A stretch of 64,000 nt of DNA, from positions 124,001-188,000 of the forward strand of contig NZ_JAUHHC010000003.1 in the NCBI RefSeq assembly GCF_030410485.1, written 5' to 3'. Below, piece by piece: positions 54,975-64,000 of this stretch. Within the stretch, counting starts at the first letter, position 1; each line of letters opens with the position of its first letter. The notes under the pieces are model-generated. The model worked only from the letters and a program-made list of their open reading frames with translations. It made no database searches and was not told where the DNA came from. The translations under genes were made by a program, and so were the position numbers. This DNA comes from Roseateles violae. GTDB taxonomy: Bacteria > Pseudomonadota > Gammaproteobacteria > Burkholderiales > Burkholderiaceae_C.

Positions 54975-56528
54975 GCCCGCATAAACACGCAGCAAGAGCT
55001 GTGCCGCGACCAGACCCAGCGCGAAGCCGATCGCGCCATAGGCCAGGGCCTGCAGCAGCCGGTTGGTGCGGCGCTGCTCCAGCAGCAGGGCTGCGACCGC
55101 CTGCGCATCCTGCGGCGAGGCCTGGCGCTTCAAGCTGTCGTGCAACAGGCGCGGCAGTTCGGGGAAGAGCTGGGCATAGCGCGGCGCCTCCTTCTTCAGC
55201 TGGTTCAGGAAGGCACGCCAGCCGACCTGTTCATTCATCCAGCGTTCGAGGAAGGGTTTGGCCGTCGCCCACAGGTCCAGCTCCGGGTCCAGCTGGCGGC
55301 CCAGGCCCTCGACGTTCAGCAGGGTCTTCTGCAGCAGCACCAGCTGCGGCTGGATCTCGACATTGAAGCGGCGCGAGATCTGGAACAGGCGCATCAGCAC
55401 CTGGCCCAGCGAGATGTCCTTCAGCGGCCGGTCGAAATGCGGCTCGCAGACGGTGCGGACAGCGCCCTCCAGCTCGTCGACCCGGGTCTGCGGCGGCACC
55501 CAGCCCGATTCGATATGCAGCTCGGCCACGCGCTTGTAGTCGCGCTGGAAGAAGGCGATGAAGTTCTGCGCCAGGTAGTCCTTGTCGACCTCGGTCAAGG
55601 TGCCAATGATGCCGAAATCCAGCGCGATATAGCGGCCATGCGTGGCCCGTTCGATGCTGACCTGGATATTGCCGGGGTGCATGTCGGCGTGGAAGAAACC
55701 GTCGCGAAAGACCTGGGTGAAGAAGATCGTCACCCCGTCGCGGGCCAGCTTGGGGATGTCGATGCCGGCGTCGATCAGGGTCCGGGTCTGCGAGATCGGC
55801 ACGCCCTTCATGCGCTCCATCACGATGACCTCGGAGCTGCACATCTCCCACATCATCTCGGGGACCATGATCAGGTCCAGGCCCGCCATATTGCGGCGCA
55901 GCTGGGCCGCATTGGCCGCCTCGCGCACCAGGTCCAGCTCGTCGTGCAGATAGGTGTCGAACTCGGCCACGACCTCGCGCGGCTTCAGTCGCCGTCCATC
56001 CGCAGAGAAGCGCTCGACCCAGCCGGCCAGCGTGCGCAAGAGCGCCAGATCGTCGTCGATGACGTCCAGCATGCCGGGCCGCAGAACCTTGACCGCGACC
56101 TCGCGGCCGTCCTTGAGCACCGCGAAATGGACCTGGGCGATCGAGGCGCTGGCGACCGGCTCGGCGTCAAAGCTGGCAAACAGCGCCTCCACCGGGCGAC
56201 CGAAGGCCTTTTCGACCAGGGCCTTCGATTCGGCGGCCGGGAACGGCGGCACCCGGTCCTGCAGCTTGGCCAGCTCCTCGACGATGTCGGCCGGCACCAG
56301 ATCGCGCCGCGTCGACAGCACCTGGCCGAACTTGACGAAGATCGGGCCCAGATGCTCGAGCGCCAGGCGCAGCCGTACGCCGCGCGGCTGCTCCCACTGG
56401 CGGCCCAAGGTCGCGACGCGGCGCAGCAGGCGGAAACGTCGCCGCCGCAGGCCGGACAGGGCCAGATCGTCCAGACCAAAGCGGAAAACGGTCCAGGCAA
56501 TGACCAGCAGCCGCGACAGATACCTCAT
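54972..56528 (-). CDS. ubiB: Ubiquinone biosynthesis regulatory protein kinase UbiB
   Basis: A 518-residue atypical kinase-like ATPase needed for ubiquinone synthesis. The KxGQ-type motif [16 protein letters not shown], the A-rich loop [36 protein letters not shown] and the DFG-like LDFGIIG are all seen. Two hydrophobic segments close the protein ([18 protein letters not shown]). Start ATG overlaps the ubiJ stop by ATGA. Confidence 0.96.
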   Translation of the reverse strand: MRYLSRLLVIAWTVFRFGLDDLALSGLRRRRFRLLRRVATLGRQWEQPRGVRLRLALEHLGPIFVKFGQVLSTRRDLVPADIVEELAKLQDRVPPFPAAESKALVEKAFGRPVEALFASFDAEPVASASIAQVHFAVLKDGREVAVKVLRPGMLDVIDDDLALLRTLAGWVERFSADGRRLKPREVVAEFDTYLHDELDLVREAANAAQLRRNMAGLDLIMVPEMMWEMCSSEVIVMERMKGVPISQTRTLIDAGIDIPKLARDGVTIFFTQVFRDGFFHADMHPGNIQVSIERATHGRYIALDFGIIGTLTEVDKDYLAQNFIAFFQRDYKRVAELHIESGWVPPQTRVDELEGAVRTVCEPHFDRPLKDISLGQVLMRLFQISRRFNVEIQPQLVLLQKTLLNVEGLGRQLDPELDLWATAKPFLERWMNEQVGWRAFLNQLKKEAPRYAQLFPELPRLLHDSLKRQASPQDAQAVAALLLEQRRTNRLLQALAYGAIGFALGLVAAQLLLRVYAG

Positions 56529-57040
56529 GCCGTCTTTTTGTGCATCGCCGTGGCCAGACCGGCCAGCGCCTGCGCCGCGGCGCGCCCCCAGCCGGCCAGC
56601 TGGTGCGCCGGCGCCGGGCCGATCAGCGCGGCCAGTTCGTCCTCGATGTCCCAGCGCAGATTGGCGATCAGCCAGTTGATCTCGGCGGCAAAGGCGGCAT
56701 CGCCCTGCACGATCACCCGTGGCCGCTCGCCGGCCAGGCCGGCCAGGGCCAGCAGGGCCGGGTTGGAGGCGTCGAGCTCGACCCGCAGCACTTCCTCCGC
56801 CGCCTCGCCCGGCGCGGCGTCGAGCCGCTCCCACAGCCCGGCCGCGGTGACACCCAGCAGCAGATCCGGCACGGCCGGCAGGACGCTGGGCCAGCCGCTG
56901 GCGCGCAGCAGCACGGTGCGCCCAGCGAACGGCATCAGCCGGGCCATCGCATGGCTTTCGCGCGAGATGACATGATTCAGTAGCAGGACCATGCGATCCT
57001 GCACCGCCGGCGCGACAAGGGAAGACCATGTATGAAGCAT
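56525..57040 (-). CDS. ubiJ: Ubiquinone biosynthesis accessory factor UbiJ
   Basis: A 171-residue SCP2-domain protein that binds ubiquinone intermediates and helps the Ubi complex. Segments: [67 protein letters not shown]. Identity relies on the SCP2-like pattern and on the coupling to ubiB. Start MLHTWSS at 57040. Confidence 0.88.
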   Translation of the reverse strand: MLHTWSSLVAPAVQDRMVLLLNHVISRESHAMARLMPFAGRTVLLRASGWPSVLPAVPDLLLGVTAAGLWERLDAAPGEAAEEVLRVELDASNPALLALAGLAGERPRVIVQGDAAFAAEINWLIANLRWDIEDELAALIGPAPAHQLAGWGRAAAQALAGLATAMHKKTA

Positions 57041-57140
57041 GGCGGGATTGTAGGCAGAGCCGGCTGGCGCGCCTCGCGCCTGCCTTGCGCCCAGCGCCTG
57101 ACCTAGGGGGCTGGCCCGGGCAGGAGCACCACCGATTTGA

Positions 57141-57156
57141 GCGAGAATCATCTCGC
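57141..57156. promoter_or_regulatory. Palindrome upstream of the exopolysaccharide operon
   Basis: GCGAGA-ATCA-TCTCGC is a perfect 6-bp inverted repeat 69 bp before the first EPS gene, in the 184-bp gap after ubiJ. It may be an operator; no confident promoter pair is visible. Confidence 0.4.
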
Positions 57157-57224
57157 ATGGCCCGGTCTGGGAGGGGGTCGCCCATGCTCCCAGCGCCATG
57201 GCTCTCAAGAGGAACCTAGGAACG

Positions 57225-58619
57225 ATGTTCGAGGACCGCAGCTACAAAAGAACCTTCTATAGCGCGCCACAATCGGTCGAGTCCCTGATCGCCGCGTTCC
57301 TGGAGCCGGGCATCATTGTCCTGTGCTTCCTGGCGGTGAACGCCTATTTCAATGAGCCGGTGCTGCGCTCGACGCTGACCCTGTGCCTGCTGATCTTTGC
57401 ACTGACCTTCCCGGGCCGCAACCGTTTCGGCGACCATCCGGTCAGCGCCACCATCGACGTGATCAGTTCCTGGCTGGTGCTGCTGATCATCCTGGCGCTG
57501 TGCGGCTATGCGACCAGCAGCCTCGGCTATTTCGAGAACGAGGTGCTGCTCTGGTGGGCCGGGCTGACGCCCATCGTGCAATGCATTGCCGTCGAGATCG
57601 GCCGCCGTATCCGGCGCTGGCGCGCCAGGCTGCCGGCGGCGCGCCGCACCGCCGTCATTGTCGGCGCCGGCCCCTTGGGCGCCAAGGTCGCGCGGGCCTT
57701 GCGCGAGAGCGAGGACAAGGGCGTCGAATTCCTGGGCTTCTTCGATGACCGCCAGAACGATCGCCTGCATCCCGACACGGCCGGCCAGATGCGCGGCACG
57801 CTGGCCGAGCTCAGCGACTACGTGCGCAAGCGCGGCGTGCGCGAGGTCTACATCACCCTACCGCTGGGTTCGCAGCCGCGCATCGTCCAACTGCTGGAAC
57901 AGATCCAGGGCACGACGGCCTCACTCTTCTTCGTGCCGGACGTGTTCGGCATCAGCATCATCCAGGGCCGCTTGCAGGACATCAACGGGGTGCCGGTGGT
58001 CGGCATCTGCGAGACGCCGTTCACCGGCACCAACGAACTGGTCAAGCGGATCAGCGACATCGTCATCTCGATCCTGATCCTGCTGCTGATCTCGCCCATC
58101 CTGCTGGCGGTGGCGATCGGCGTCAAGCTGAGCTCGCCGGGGCCGGTGATTTTCAAGCAGCGCCGCAACGGCCTCGACGGCGAGGAGATCATCGTCTACA
58201 AGTTCCGCTCGATGCGCGTCCAGGACAATGGCGAGGTCGTCAAGCAGGCGACCAAGGCCGATCCGCGCATCACGCCCTTCGGCGCCTTCATCCGCCGCAC
58301 CTCGCTGGACGAGTTGCCGCAGTTCATCAATGTGCTGCAGGGCCGCATGAGCATCGTCGGGCCGCGCCCGCACGCGGTTGCGCACAACGAGGAGTACCGC
58401 AAGCTGATCAAGGCCTATATGGTTCGCCATAAGGTCAAGCCGGGCATCACCGGCTGGGCCCAGGTGAACGGCCTGCGTGGCGAAACGGACACGATAGACA
58501 AAATGAAGGCAAGGGTCGAATACGATCTGGAATATTTGCGCAACTGGTCGCTGGCACTGGATCTGCAAATCATCATCCGGACCGCACGGCTGGTGATCTT
58601 CGACGCTCATGCCTACTGA
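57225..58619 (+). CDS. Undecaprenyl-phosphate sugar phosphotransferase (WcaJ/EpsB-type, polyisoprenyl-phosphate priming enzyme)
   Basis: A 464-residue inner-membrane enzyme that loads the first sugar-1-phosphate on undecaprenyl phosphate. N-terminal helices (residues ~25-115), a Rossmann-like central domain (AVIVGAGPLGAKVARAL), another helix (ISILILLLISPILLAVAIGVKL) and the catalytic C-domain follow. The last has FKQRRNGLDGEEIIVYKFRSM, RRTSLDELPQFINVLQGRMSIVGPRPHAV and KPGITGWAQVNG. ATG 57225 was used because AGGAACG precedes it; ATG 57198 would add nine residues. Confidence 0.92.
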   Translation: MFEDRSYKRTFYSAPQSVESLIAAFLEPGIIVLCFLAVNAYFNEPVLRSTLTLCLLIFALTFPGRNRFGDHPVSATIDVISSWLVLLIILALCGYATSSLGYFENEVLLWWAGLTPIVQCIAVEIGRRIRRWRARLPAARRTAVIVGAGPLGAKVARALRESEDKGVEFLGFFDDRQNDRLHPDTAGQMRGTLAELSDYVRKRGVREVYITLPLGSQPRIVQLLEQIQGTTASLFFVPDVFGISIIQGRLQDINGVPVVGICETPFTGTNELVKRISDIVISILILLLISPILLAVAIGVKLSSPGPVIFKQRRNGLDGEEIIVYKFRSMRVQDNGEVVKQATKADPRITPFGAFIRRTSLDELPQFINVLQGRMSIVGPRPHAVAHNEEYRKLIKAYMVRHKVKPGITGWAQVNGLRGETDTIDKMKARVEYDLEYLRNWSLALDLQIIIRTARLVIFDAHAY

Positions 58620-58668
58620 CCCGGCAGTGTTGGCCGGCCCGCAGCAAGCCCAAGGTCTTAGGAGATCC

Positions 58669-59877
58669 ATGGACTCGATCCTCAAAACGAACCGCCGTGG
58701 TGCCTGGCTGGCGCTCGCCTGTCTGGCGGCAGCTGCGGCGCCAGCGGCCGCCGAATCGAACCCCTACTACTTCGGCGGCTCGCTGGGCCTCAGCCAGGTC
58801 TCCAATGTCTACCGGCAGGCCTTCAGCTCGAACAGCGACACGGTCGCCTCGGCCAGCCTGCTGGGCGGCTTCGACCAGCGGCTCGGCCGCCAGCGCCTGT
58901 ATGCCGATGCCTCGGTGCAGGGCAACAGGTACAACGACAACAAGCAGCTGGACAACCATGCCTATTCGCTGAAGGGCGGCCTGGACTGGTCGACGATCGA
59001 GCGGCTGTCGGGCTCGTTCACGTTCAATTCCAGCGAGGCGCTGGCCGACTACAACGTCGGTCGTGGCGTGGACCAGGTGTTCAAAAAGAACATCGAGCGC
59101 AACGACAACGCGCAGGCGCTGTTCCGCGTCGGCCTGGTGACGCGCTATTCGGCCGAGGCCATCATCAGCTACCGCAAGCGCGACTTCAGCGCGCCCGAAT
59201 ACGACCAGCTGGACTACCACCAGACGGCCGGTTCGCTGGGCCTGGTCTACCGGCCCAGCCAGGATCTGCGACTGGGCGTCGCCTACCGCCAGACCGACGG
59301 CGTCTATCCGCACTATCCGCTTTTCTTTGGCGGTGTCCAGATCGCCTCGTTTCAGGACGATTACAAGCGCAAGGATATCGACCTGACGACCGGCTGGGAT
59401 GCCAGCGGCGCCAGCAAGCTCAATGCGCGGATCAGCTACACGAAGACCGAGCACACGGTCATCACCTCCAGCAACTACTCCGGCTTCACCGGTCTGATCA
59501 ACTGGAACTGGCAGCCCACCGGGCATTGGACCTTCTTCACCCAGCTGTCGCGCGAGACCGGCCAGGAAGGTCTGCCCGGCGTCACCGACCAGAGCCGGCT
59601 GACGACGGCGCTGCGGCTGAACGGCACTTACCAGCTGACCGGCAAGGTGTCGCTGAATGCCGGCCTCTTCTACAGCCGCGCCGACCGCAACTCCACCGCG
59701 TTCCAGTCGCGCGATTTCGACCGCGATTTCGCCTACAACCTCGGCGCCAACTGGGCCTATTCGCGCACCTGGAGCGTCAGCTGCCTGCTCAACCATCTGG
59801 ACCGAGACAGCAGCATCCCGCAATACGCCTTCGATACCGGCAGCTTCGGCTGCAATGTCCAGGCGGTCTTCTACTGA
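58669..59877 (+). CDS. EpsL-like outer-membrane beta-barrel, exopolysaccharide locus
   Basis: A 402-residue exported protein with a signal peptide (ALACLAAAAAPAAA). The body consists of alternating hydrophobic beta-strands (RLYADASVQGNRYN; LGLVYRPSQDLRLGVAYR) ending in aromatic SFGCNVQAVFY, the usual C-terminal signal of barrels. It resembles EpsL of methylotroph and exosortase-linked EPS loci; probably the outer-membrane export partner. GGAGA precedes ATG 58669. Confidence 0.75.
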   Translation: MDSILKTNRRGAWLALACLAAAAAPAAAESNPYYFGGSLGLSQVSNVYRQAFSSNSDTVASASLLGGFDQRLGRQRLYADASVQGNRYNDNKQLDNHAYSLKGGLDWSTIERLSGSFTFNSSEALADYNVGRGVDQVFKKNIERNDNAQALFRVGLVTRYSAEAIISYRKRDFSAPEYDQLDYHQTAGSLGLVYRPSQDLRLGVAYRQTDGVYPHYPLFFGGVQIASFQDDYKRKDIDLTTGWDASGASKLNARISYTKTEHTVITSSNYSGFTGLINWNWQPTGHWTFFTQLSRETGQEGLPGVTDQSRLTTALRLNGTYQLTGKVSLNAGLFYSRADRNSTAFQSRDFDRDFAYNLGANWAYSRTWSVSCLLNHLDRDSSIPQYAFDTGSFGCNVQAVFY

Positions 59878-59892
59878 TCCCTTGATACCTGC

Positions 59893-60927
59893 ATGAGTTC
59901 TGCATCCGCCACGACCGTTCTGCTGACCGGGGCCACCGGCTATATCGGCTCCCACACCTGGCTGGCCCTGCTGTCGGCGGGCTACCGGGTCGTCGGCGTC
60001 GACGATTTTTCCAACAGCTCGCCGGTCGTGCTGGAGCGCCTGGCGCGGCTCAGCGGCCAGACGCCCGTCTTCGAGCGCGCCGACGTCTGCGATGCGGCGG
60101 CGATGCGGCAGGTGTTCGCTACGCACCGGCCGCAGGCCCTGGTGCACTTCGCCGCTTTCAAGGCAGTCGGTGAATCGACGCAGCAGCCGCTGGCCTATTA
60201 CCGCAACAATATCGGCGGCTTGATCAATATCTGCGAACAAATGCGCGAGCATGGCTGCAAGCGCATCGTCTTCAGTTCCAGCGCCACCGTCTATGGCGTG
60301 CCGGAAAGCCTGCCGCTGCGCGAGGACGCGCCACTGGCGGCGGTCAACCCCTATGGCTCGACCAAGCTGATCGGCGAAACGATTCTGCGCGACCTGGGTG
60401 CCGCCGATCCCGACTGGCAGACCGCGTCGCTGCGCTATTTCAACCCGGTCGGCGCCCACGAGAGCGGGCTGATCGGCGAGGATCCGCGCGGCACACCGAA
60501 CAATCTGATGCCTTATGTGGCCCAGGTTGCCGTCGGCCGGCGCGATCGGCTGTCGGTCTTTGGCGATGACTATCCGACGCCGGACGGCACCGGCGTGCGC
60601 GACTACATCCATGTGCTCGATCTCGCGGAGGGCCATGTGGCGGCACTGCGCTTCCTGCTCGCCGGCCGCGAATCGATCACGGTCAATCTGGGCACCGGCC
60701 GCGGCTACAGCGTGCTGGAGCTGGTGCGCGCCTACGAAGCGGCCAGCGGCCGCGCCGTACCCTACGATGTAGTGCCGCGCCGCGCCGGCGATGTTGCCGC
60801 CTGTTATGCCGACCCGACGCTGGCGGAGCAGCGCCTGGGCTGGCGCGCCCGCTACGATCTGACCCGCATGTGCGAGGACAGCTGGCGCTGGCAAAGCCTG
60901 AACCCGCACGGCTTCGAGCCCACCTGA
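59893..60927 (+). CDS. galE: UDP-glucose 4-epimerase
   Basis: A 344-residue SDR enzyme interconverting UDP-glucose and UDP-galactose. NAD motif TGATGYIGSHTWLALL, VHFAAFKAVGESTQQPL, the SSSATVYG serine, the catalytic YGSTK and RYFNPVGAHESGLIGEDPRG are complete. It supplies UDP-galactose to the exopolysaccharide. It lies 15 bp after EpsL. Confidence 0.96.
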   Translation: MSSASATTVLLTGATGYIGSHTWLALLSAGYRVVGVDDFSNSSPVVLERLARLSGQTPVFERADVCDAAAMRQVFATHRPQALVHFAAFKAVGESTQQPLAYYRNNIGGLINICEQMREHGCKRIVFSSSATVYGVPESLPLREDAPLAAVNPYGSTKLIGETILRDLGAADPDWQTASLRYFNPVGAHESGLIGEDPRGTPNNLMPYVAQVAVGRRDRLSVFGDDYPTPDGTGVRDYIHVLDLAEGHVAALRFLLAGRESITVNLGTGRGYSVLELVRAYEAASGRAVPYDVVPRRAGDVAACYADPTLAEQRLGWRARYDLTRMCEDSWRWQSLNPHGFEPT

Positions 60928-60950
60928 ATCACCTCACCGACAGTCTTCGC

Positions 60951-62390
60951 ATGAACAAAATCAAGGTGCAGCCGGTCATCATGGCCGGCGGGAGCGGCAC
61001 CCGCCTGTGGCCGCTGTCGCGGGCCGGCTATCCGAAGCAGTTCCTGATCCTGTCCGGCAATACCAGCCTGTTTCAGCAGGCTGCGAGCCGGCTGGCCGCG
61101 CTGGCCAGCGAAAGCCTGGAACTGGCCGGCCCCAGCATCGTCGGCAACGAGGAGCACCGCTTCATGGTGCTGGACCAGTTGCGCGAGATTGGCTTGGAGC
61201 CCAGCGCCGTGCTGCTGGAGCCGGTCGGCCGCAATACCGCACCGGCGCTGACCCTGGCCGCGCTGCAGGCGCTGGACGGCGGCGATGATCCGGTGCTGGT
61301 GGTGACGCCGGCCGATCAGACGGTGGTCGACGACGCCGCCTTCAGCTCTGCCTTGCAGCAAGCGGTCACAGCAGCCGCTGGAGGCGCGATCGCGATCCTG
61401 GGCATCAGGCCGGACCGGCCGGAGACCGGCTACGGATATATCCGCGCTGCGTCCGCTTCAGATGGACTGGCCGTCGCCCAGTTCGTCGAGAAGCCCGATG
61501 CGGCCACCGCCGCACGCTATCTGGCCGAGGGCAGCTACTTCTGGAACAGCGGCATGTTCGTGCTGCGCGCCAGCGTCTGGCTGAAGGCGCTGGAACGCTT
61601 CCGTCCCGACATCGTCGCGGCGACACGCGCCGCCTGGGATGCGCGCAAGATCGACGCCAAGTTCGTCCGCCCGGCCAAGGCCGAGTTCGGCGCCGTTCCG
61701 TCCGAGTCGGTCGACTATGCGGTGATGGAGCGCTGCCCCGGCAGCGAGTTCGCGCTGCGCATGGTGGCCCTGGATGCCGGCTGGAACGATCTGGGCGCCT
61801 GGGAGGCGGTCTGGCAGGTCGCGCCCAAGGACGCGGCCGGCAATGCCAGCCGCGGCGACGCGATCGTCAGCGACAGCAGCAACACCCTGGTCCATGCGAC
61901 GAGCCGCCTGGTCGGTGTCGTCGGCTTGAACGACGTCGTCATCGTCGAGACGCCGGACGCGGTGCTGGTGGCCGACCGCGCGCGCAGCCAGGACGTCAAG
62001 CACATCGTGGCCCGCCTGAACGCCGAGAAGCGCGGCGAGCAAAGCTTGCATCGCAAGGTCCACCGCCCCTGGGGCTGGTACGACAGCATCGACCATGGCG
62101 AGCGCTTCCAGGTCAAGCGCATCATGGTCAAGCCGGGCGCCTCGCTGAGCCTGCAAATGCACCACCACCGCGCCGAGCATTGGATCGTCGTCTCGGGCAC
62201 GGCCGAGGTCACCAATGGCGACAAGGTGATCCTCCTGAGCGAGAACCAGAGTACTTACATCCCCCTGGGCCAGACCCACCGTCTCGCCAATCCGGGCAAG
62301 GTGCCACTGGAGATTATCGAGGTACAGTCCGGCTCCTACCTGGGCGAGGACGATATCGTCCGTTTCGAAGACACCTACGGCCGCAGCTGA
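60951..62390 (+). CDS. manC: Mannose-1-phosphate guanylyltransferase / mannose-6-phosphate isomerase
   Basis: A 479-residue bifunctional enzyme. The N-terminal nucleotidyltransferase has VIMAGGSGTRLWPLSRAGYPKQFL and FVEKPDAATAARYLAEGSYFWNSGMF. The C-terminal cupin has RPWGWYDSIDHGERFQVKRIMVKPG and LQMHHHRAEHWIVVSGTAEV. It makes GDP-mannose, so the polymer probably contains mannose or a derived sugar. Confidence 0.95.
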   Translation: MNKIKVQPVIMAGGSGTRLWPLSRAGYPKQFLILSGNTSLFQQAASRLAALASESLELAGPSIVGNEEHRFMVLDQLREIGLEPSAVLLEPVGRNTAPALTLAALQALDGGDDPVLVVTPADQTVVDDAAFSSALQQAVTAAAGGAIAILGIRPDRPETGYGYIRAASASDGLAVAQFVEKPDAATAARYLAEGSYFWNSGMFVLRASVWLKALERFRPDIVAATRAAWDARKIDAKFVRPAKAEFGAVPSESVDYAVMERCPGSEFALRMVALDAGWNDLGAWEAVWQVAPKDAAGNASRGDAIVSDSSNTLVHATSRLVGVVGLNDVVIVETPDAVLVADRARSQDVKHIVARLNAEKRGEQSLHRKVHRPWGWYDSIDHGERFQVKRIMVKPGASLSLQMHHHRAEHWIVVSGTAEVTNGDKVILLSENQSTYIPLGQTHRLANPGKVPLEIIEVQSGSYLGEDDIVRFEDTYGRS

Positions 62391-62405
62391 GGCGGCAGCA
62401 GAACC

Positions 62406-63464
62406 ATGAGTATTCTCGTCACCGGCGGCGCCGGCTTCATTGGCAGCAACTTCGTGCTGGACTGGCTCCGGCAGTCGGACGAGCCGGTCGTCAATCTGGA
62501 CGTGCTGACCTATGCCGGCAATCCGGAGAATCTTGCTTCGCTGGATGGCGATGCGCGGCACGTCTTCGTCAAGGGCGATATCTGCGACCGCGCGCTGATC
62601 GATCGGTTGCTGGCCGAGCACCGCCCCCGCGCCATCGTCCACTTCGCCGCGGAAAGCCATGTCGATCGCTCGATCAGCGGCCCGGGAGCCTTCATGCGGA
62701 CCAATGTCGAAGGGACGTTCAACTTGCTCGAAGCGGCGCGCGCCTACTGGTCGCAGCTGGCCGGCGAGGAGAAGGCCAGCTTCCGCTTCCACCATGTCTC
62801 GACCGACGAGGTCTACGGCTCGCTTCAAGCCCAAGACCCGCCCTTCGCCGAGACCAATCCCTACGAGCCCAACAGTCCCTACTCAGCCAGCAAGGCGGCC
62901 AGCGACCACCTGGTGCGCGCCTGGCACCATACCTATGGCCTGCCGGTTGTGACGACCAACTGCTCGAACAACTACGGCCCCTATCACTTCCCCGAGAAGC
63001 TGATCCCGCTGATGATCGTCAACGCCCTGGCCGGCAAACCGCTGCCGGTCTATGGCGACGGGCAGCAGATCCGCGACTGGCTCTACGTGACCGATCATTG
63101 CTCCGGCATCCGCGCGGTGCTGGCCGGCGGCCGGCTCGGCGAGACCTACAACATCGGCGGCTGGAACGAAAAGGCCAACATCGACATCGTCGAGACGGTC
63201 TGCGCGCTGCTGGACGAATTGCGGCCCGACCCAGCCGGCCCCTACAGCCGCCTGATCAGCTATGTGAAGGACCGTCCCGGCCACGACCGCCGCTACGCGA
63301 TCGATGCGCGCAAGATCGAGCGTGAGCTCGGCTGGCGGCCGGCCGAGACCTTCGAGACCGGCATCCGCAAGACGGTGCAGTGGTATCTGGATCATCCGGA
63401 TTGGGTTGCCCGCGTGCAGAGCGGCGCCTATCGCGACTGGGTCTCGCAGCAGTACGGCGGCTGA
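62406..63464 (+). CDS. rfbB: dTDP-glucose 4,6-dehydratase
   Basis: A 352-residue SDR enzyme, the second step to dTDP-L-rhamnose. Motifs: [37 protein letters not shown], the catalytic [34 protein letters not shown] with the YxxxK, and [18 protein letters not shown]. It starts 15 bp after manC. Confidence 0.97.
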   Translation: MSILVTGGAGFIGSNFVLDWLRQSDEPVVNLDVLTYAGNPENLASLDGDARHVFVKGDICDRALIDRLLAEHRPRAIVHFAAESHVDRSISGPGAFMRTNVEGTFNLLEAARAYWSQLAGEEKASFRFHHVSTDEVYGSLQAQDPPFAETNPYEPNSPYSASKAASDHLVRAWHHTYGLPVVTTNCSNNYGPYHFPEKLIPLMIVNALAGKPLPVYGDGQQIRDWLYVTDHCSGIRAVLAGGRLGETYNIGGWNEKANIDIVETVCALLDELRPDPAGPYSRLISYVKDRPGHDRRYAIDARKIERELGWRPAETFETGIRKTVQWYLDHPDWVARVQSGAYRDWVSQQYGG

Positions 63465-63465
63465 G

Positions 63466-64000
63466 ATGAAGATACTTCTGATCGGCAAGGGCGGACAAGT
63501 TGGCTGGGAGCTGCAGCGTTCGCTGAGCCTCCTTGGTGAAGTCCATGCCCGCGATATCGAGGACGGCTGGAATCTGGCCGAGGGCGAGGCGCTGATCGCC
63601 AAGCTGCGCGAGATCGCGCCCCAGCTGATCGTCAATGCGGCCGCCTACACGGCCGTCGACAAGGCCGAGGCCGACGACACGCTGGCGCGTGCGATCAATG
63701 CGACGGCGCCAGCCCTGCTGGCCGCCGAGGCCGCCCGCACGGGCGCCCTGCTCGTCCACTACAGCACCGACTATGTCTACGACGGCTCCGGCGACCAAGC
63801 GCGCGACGAGAACGCGGCGACGAATCCGCTGAGCGTCTACGGCGCGAGCAAGCTGGCCGGCGACCAGGCCATCATGGCCAGCGGTTGCGCACATCTGATC
63901 CTGCGCACCAGCTGGGTCTATGCGGCCCGCGGCGGCAATTTCGCCAAGACCATGCTGAAGCTGGCGACCGAGCGCGAGCAGCTGAAGGTGATCGCCGACC
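63466..64000 (+). CDS. rfbD: dTDP-4-dehydrorhamnose reductase (partial, runs off right edge)
   Basis: The first 178 codons are present. The start MKILLIGKGGQVGWELQRSL is followed by NAAAYTAVDKAEAD, HYSTDYVYDGSG and the catalytic YGASKLAGDQ; then RTSWVYAARGGNFAKTML. This is the last step to dTDP-L-rhamnose. It starts one base after the rfbB stop. The rfbC and rfbA genes that would complete the set should lie just beyond the edge. Confidence 0.95.
   Translation, partial: MKILLIGKGGQVGWELQRSLSLLGEVHARDIEDGWNLAEGEALIAKLREIAPQLIVNAAAYTAVDKAEADDTLARAINATAPALLAAEAARTGALLVHYSTDYVYDGSGDQARDENAATNPLSVYGASKLAGDQAIMASGCAHLILRTSWVYAARGGNFAKTMLKLATEREQLKVIAD

Noticed and set aside
57141-57156. Palindrome read as a Fur box
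   Set aside because: Only the central ATCAT resembles the Fur consensus; arms are GC-type.
58573-60909. 778-codon open frame antisense to the EpsL-like and galE genes
   Set aside because: It crosses two well-supported genes and carries no recognisable domain.

Overview
The window is 64 kb of GC-rich bacterial chromosome, densely coding (roughly 57 protein genes, two tRNAs, no gap over 300 bases). Gene content points to a betaproteobacterium of the order Burkholderiales, probably a Roseateles/Rubrivivax/Leptothrix-like lineage. The clues are a cytochrome c4, a fmdB-DUF502-aspS-nudB-endonuclease-clsB cluster next to ubiJ-ubiB, a PEP-CTERM protein, and an EpsL-type exopolysaccharide locus. The assignment comes from gene families and synteny remembered from these groups; no database was searched. 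No insertion sequence, prophage, integrase or CRISPR array was seen.

Left part (1-17 kb): a partial MBL-fold hydrolase divergent from an IclR regulator; a FeeM-like N-acyl amino acid synthase behind an AT-rich leader; a PcaC-PcaD fusion; SapC and a CNNM/CorC-type membrane protein (coupled); apaH and tRNA-Ser(UGA); an unknown ORF; an orphan peptide-binding protein; cytochrome c4; and a tightly overlapping run of MoxR ATPase, small membrane protein, GNAT and S9 peptidase. A secreted rhodanese-like protein and an EAL phosphodiesterase follow.

Middle (16-34 kb): VWA protein, tamA and tamB overlap by ATGA junctions and end in a duplicated palindromic repeat next to tRNA-Arg(CCU). Then come a CtpA-type protease, a MoeB/ThiF-type adenylyltransferase, a LOG-family protein and arginase, whose last eight codons plus stop are present three times in tandem. 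Next is a minus-strand operon of five exported proteins: a lipoprotein, a PEP-CTERM protein and three phage tail-collar-domain paralogues with signal peptides. This is the best candidate for an undescribed system. A DUF429 protein carrying an in-frame palindromic insertion, an asparaginase and a GH75-like secreted protein complete this part.

Histidine utilization (34.6-42.8 kb): the complete five-step hut pathway is split between hutC-hutD-hutI-hutG-hutF (minus) and hutU-hutH (plus). Between them a 28-bp near-palindrome is built into the hutU promoter. Downstream lie a secreted esterase and a NMT1/TauA-type ABC transporter.

Right part (46.5-64 kb): clsB, endonuclease and nudB; a TPR protein; aspS, DUF502 and fmdB; a sodium:solute symporter; ubiB and ubiJ; then the first six genes of an exopolysaccharide operon (priming glycosyltransferase, EpsL-like barrel, galE, manC, rfbB, rfbD) running off the right edge.
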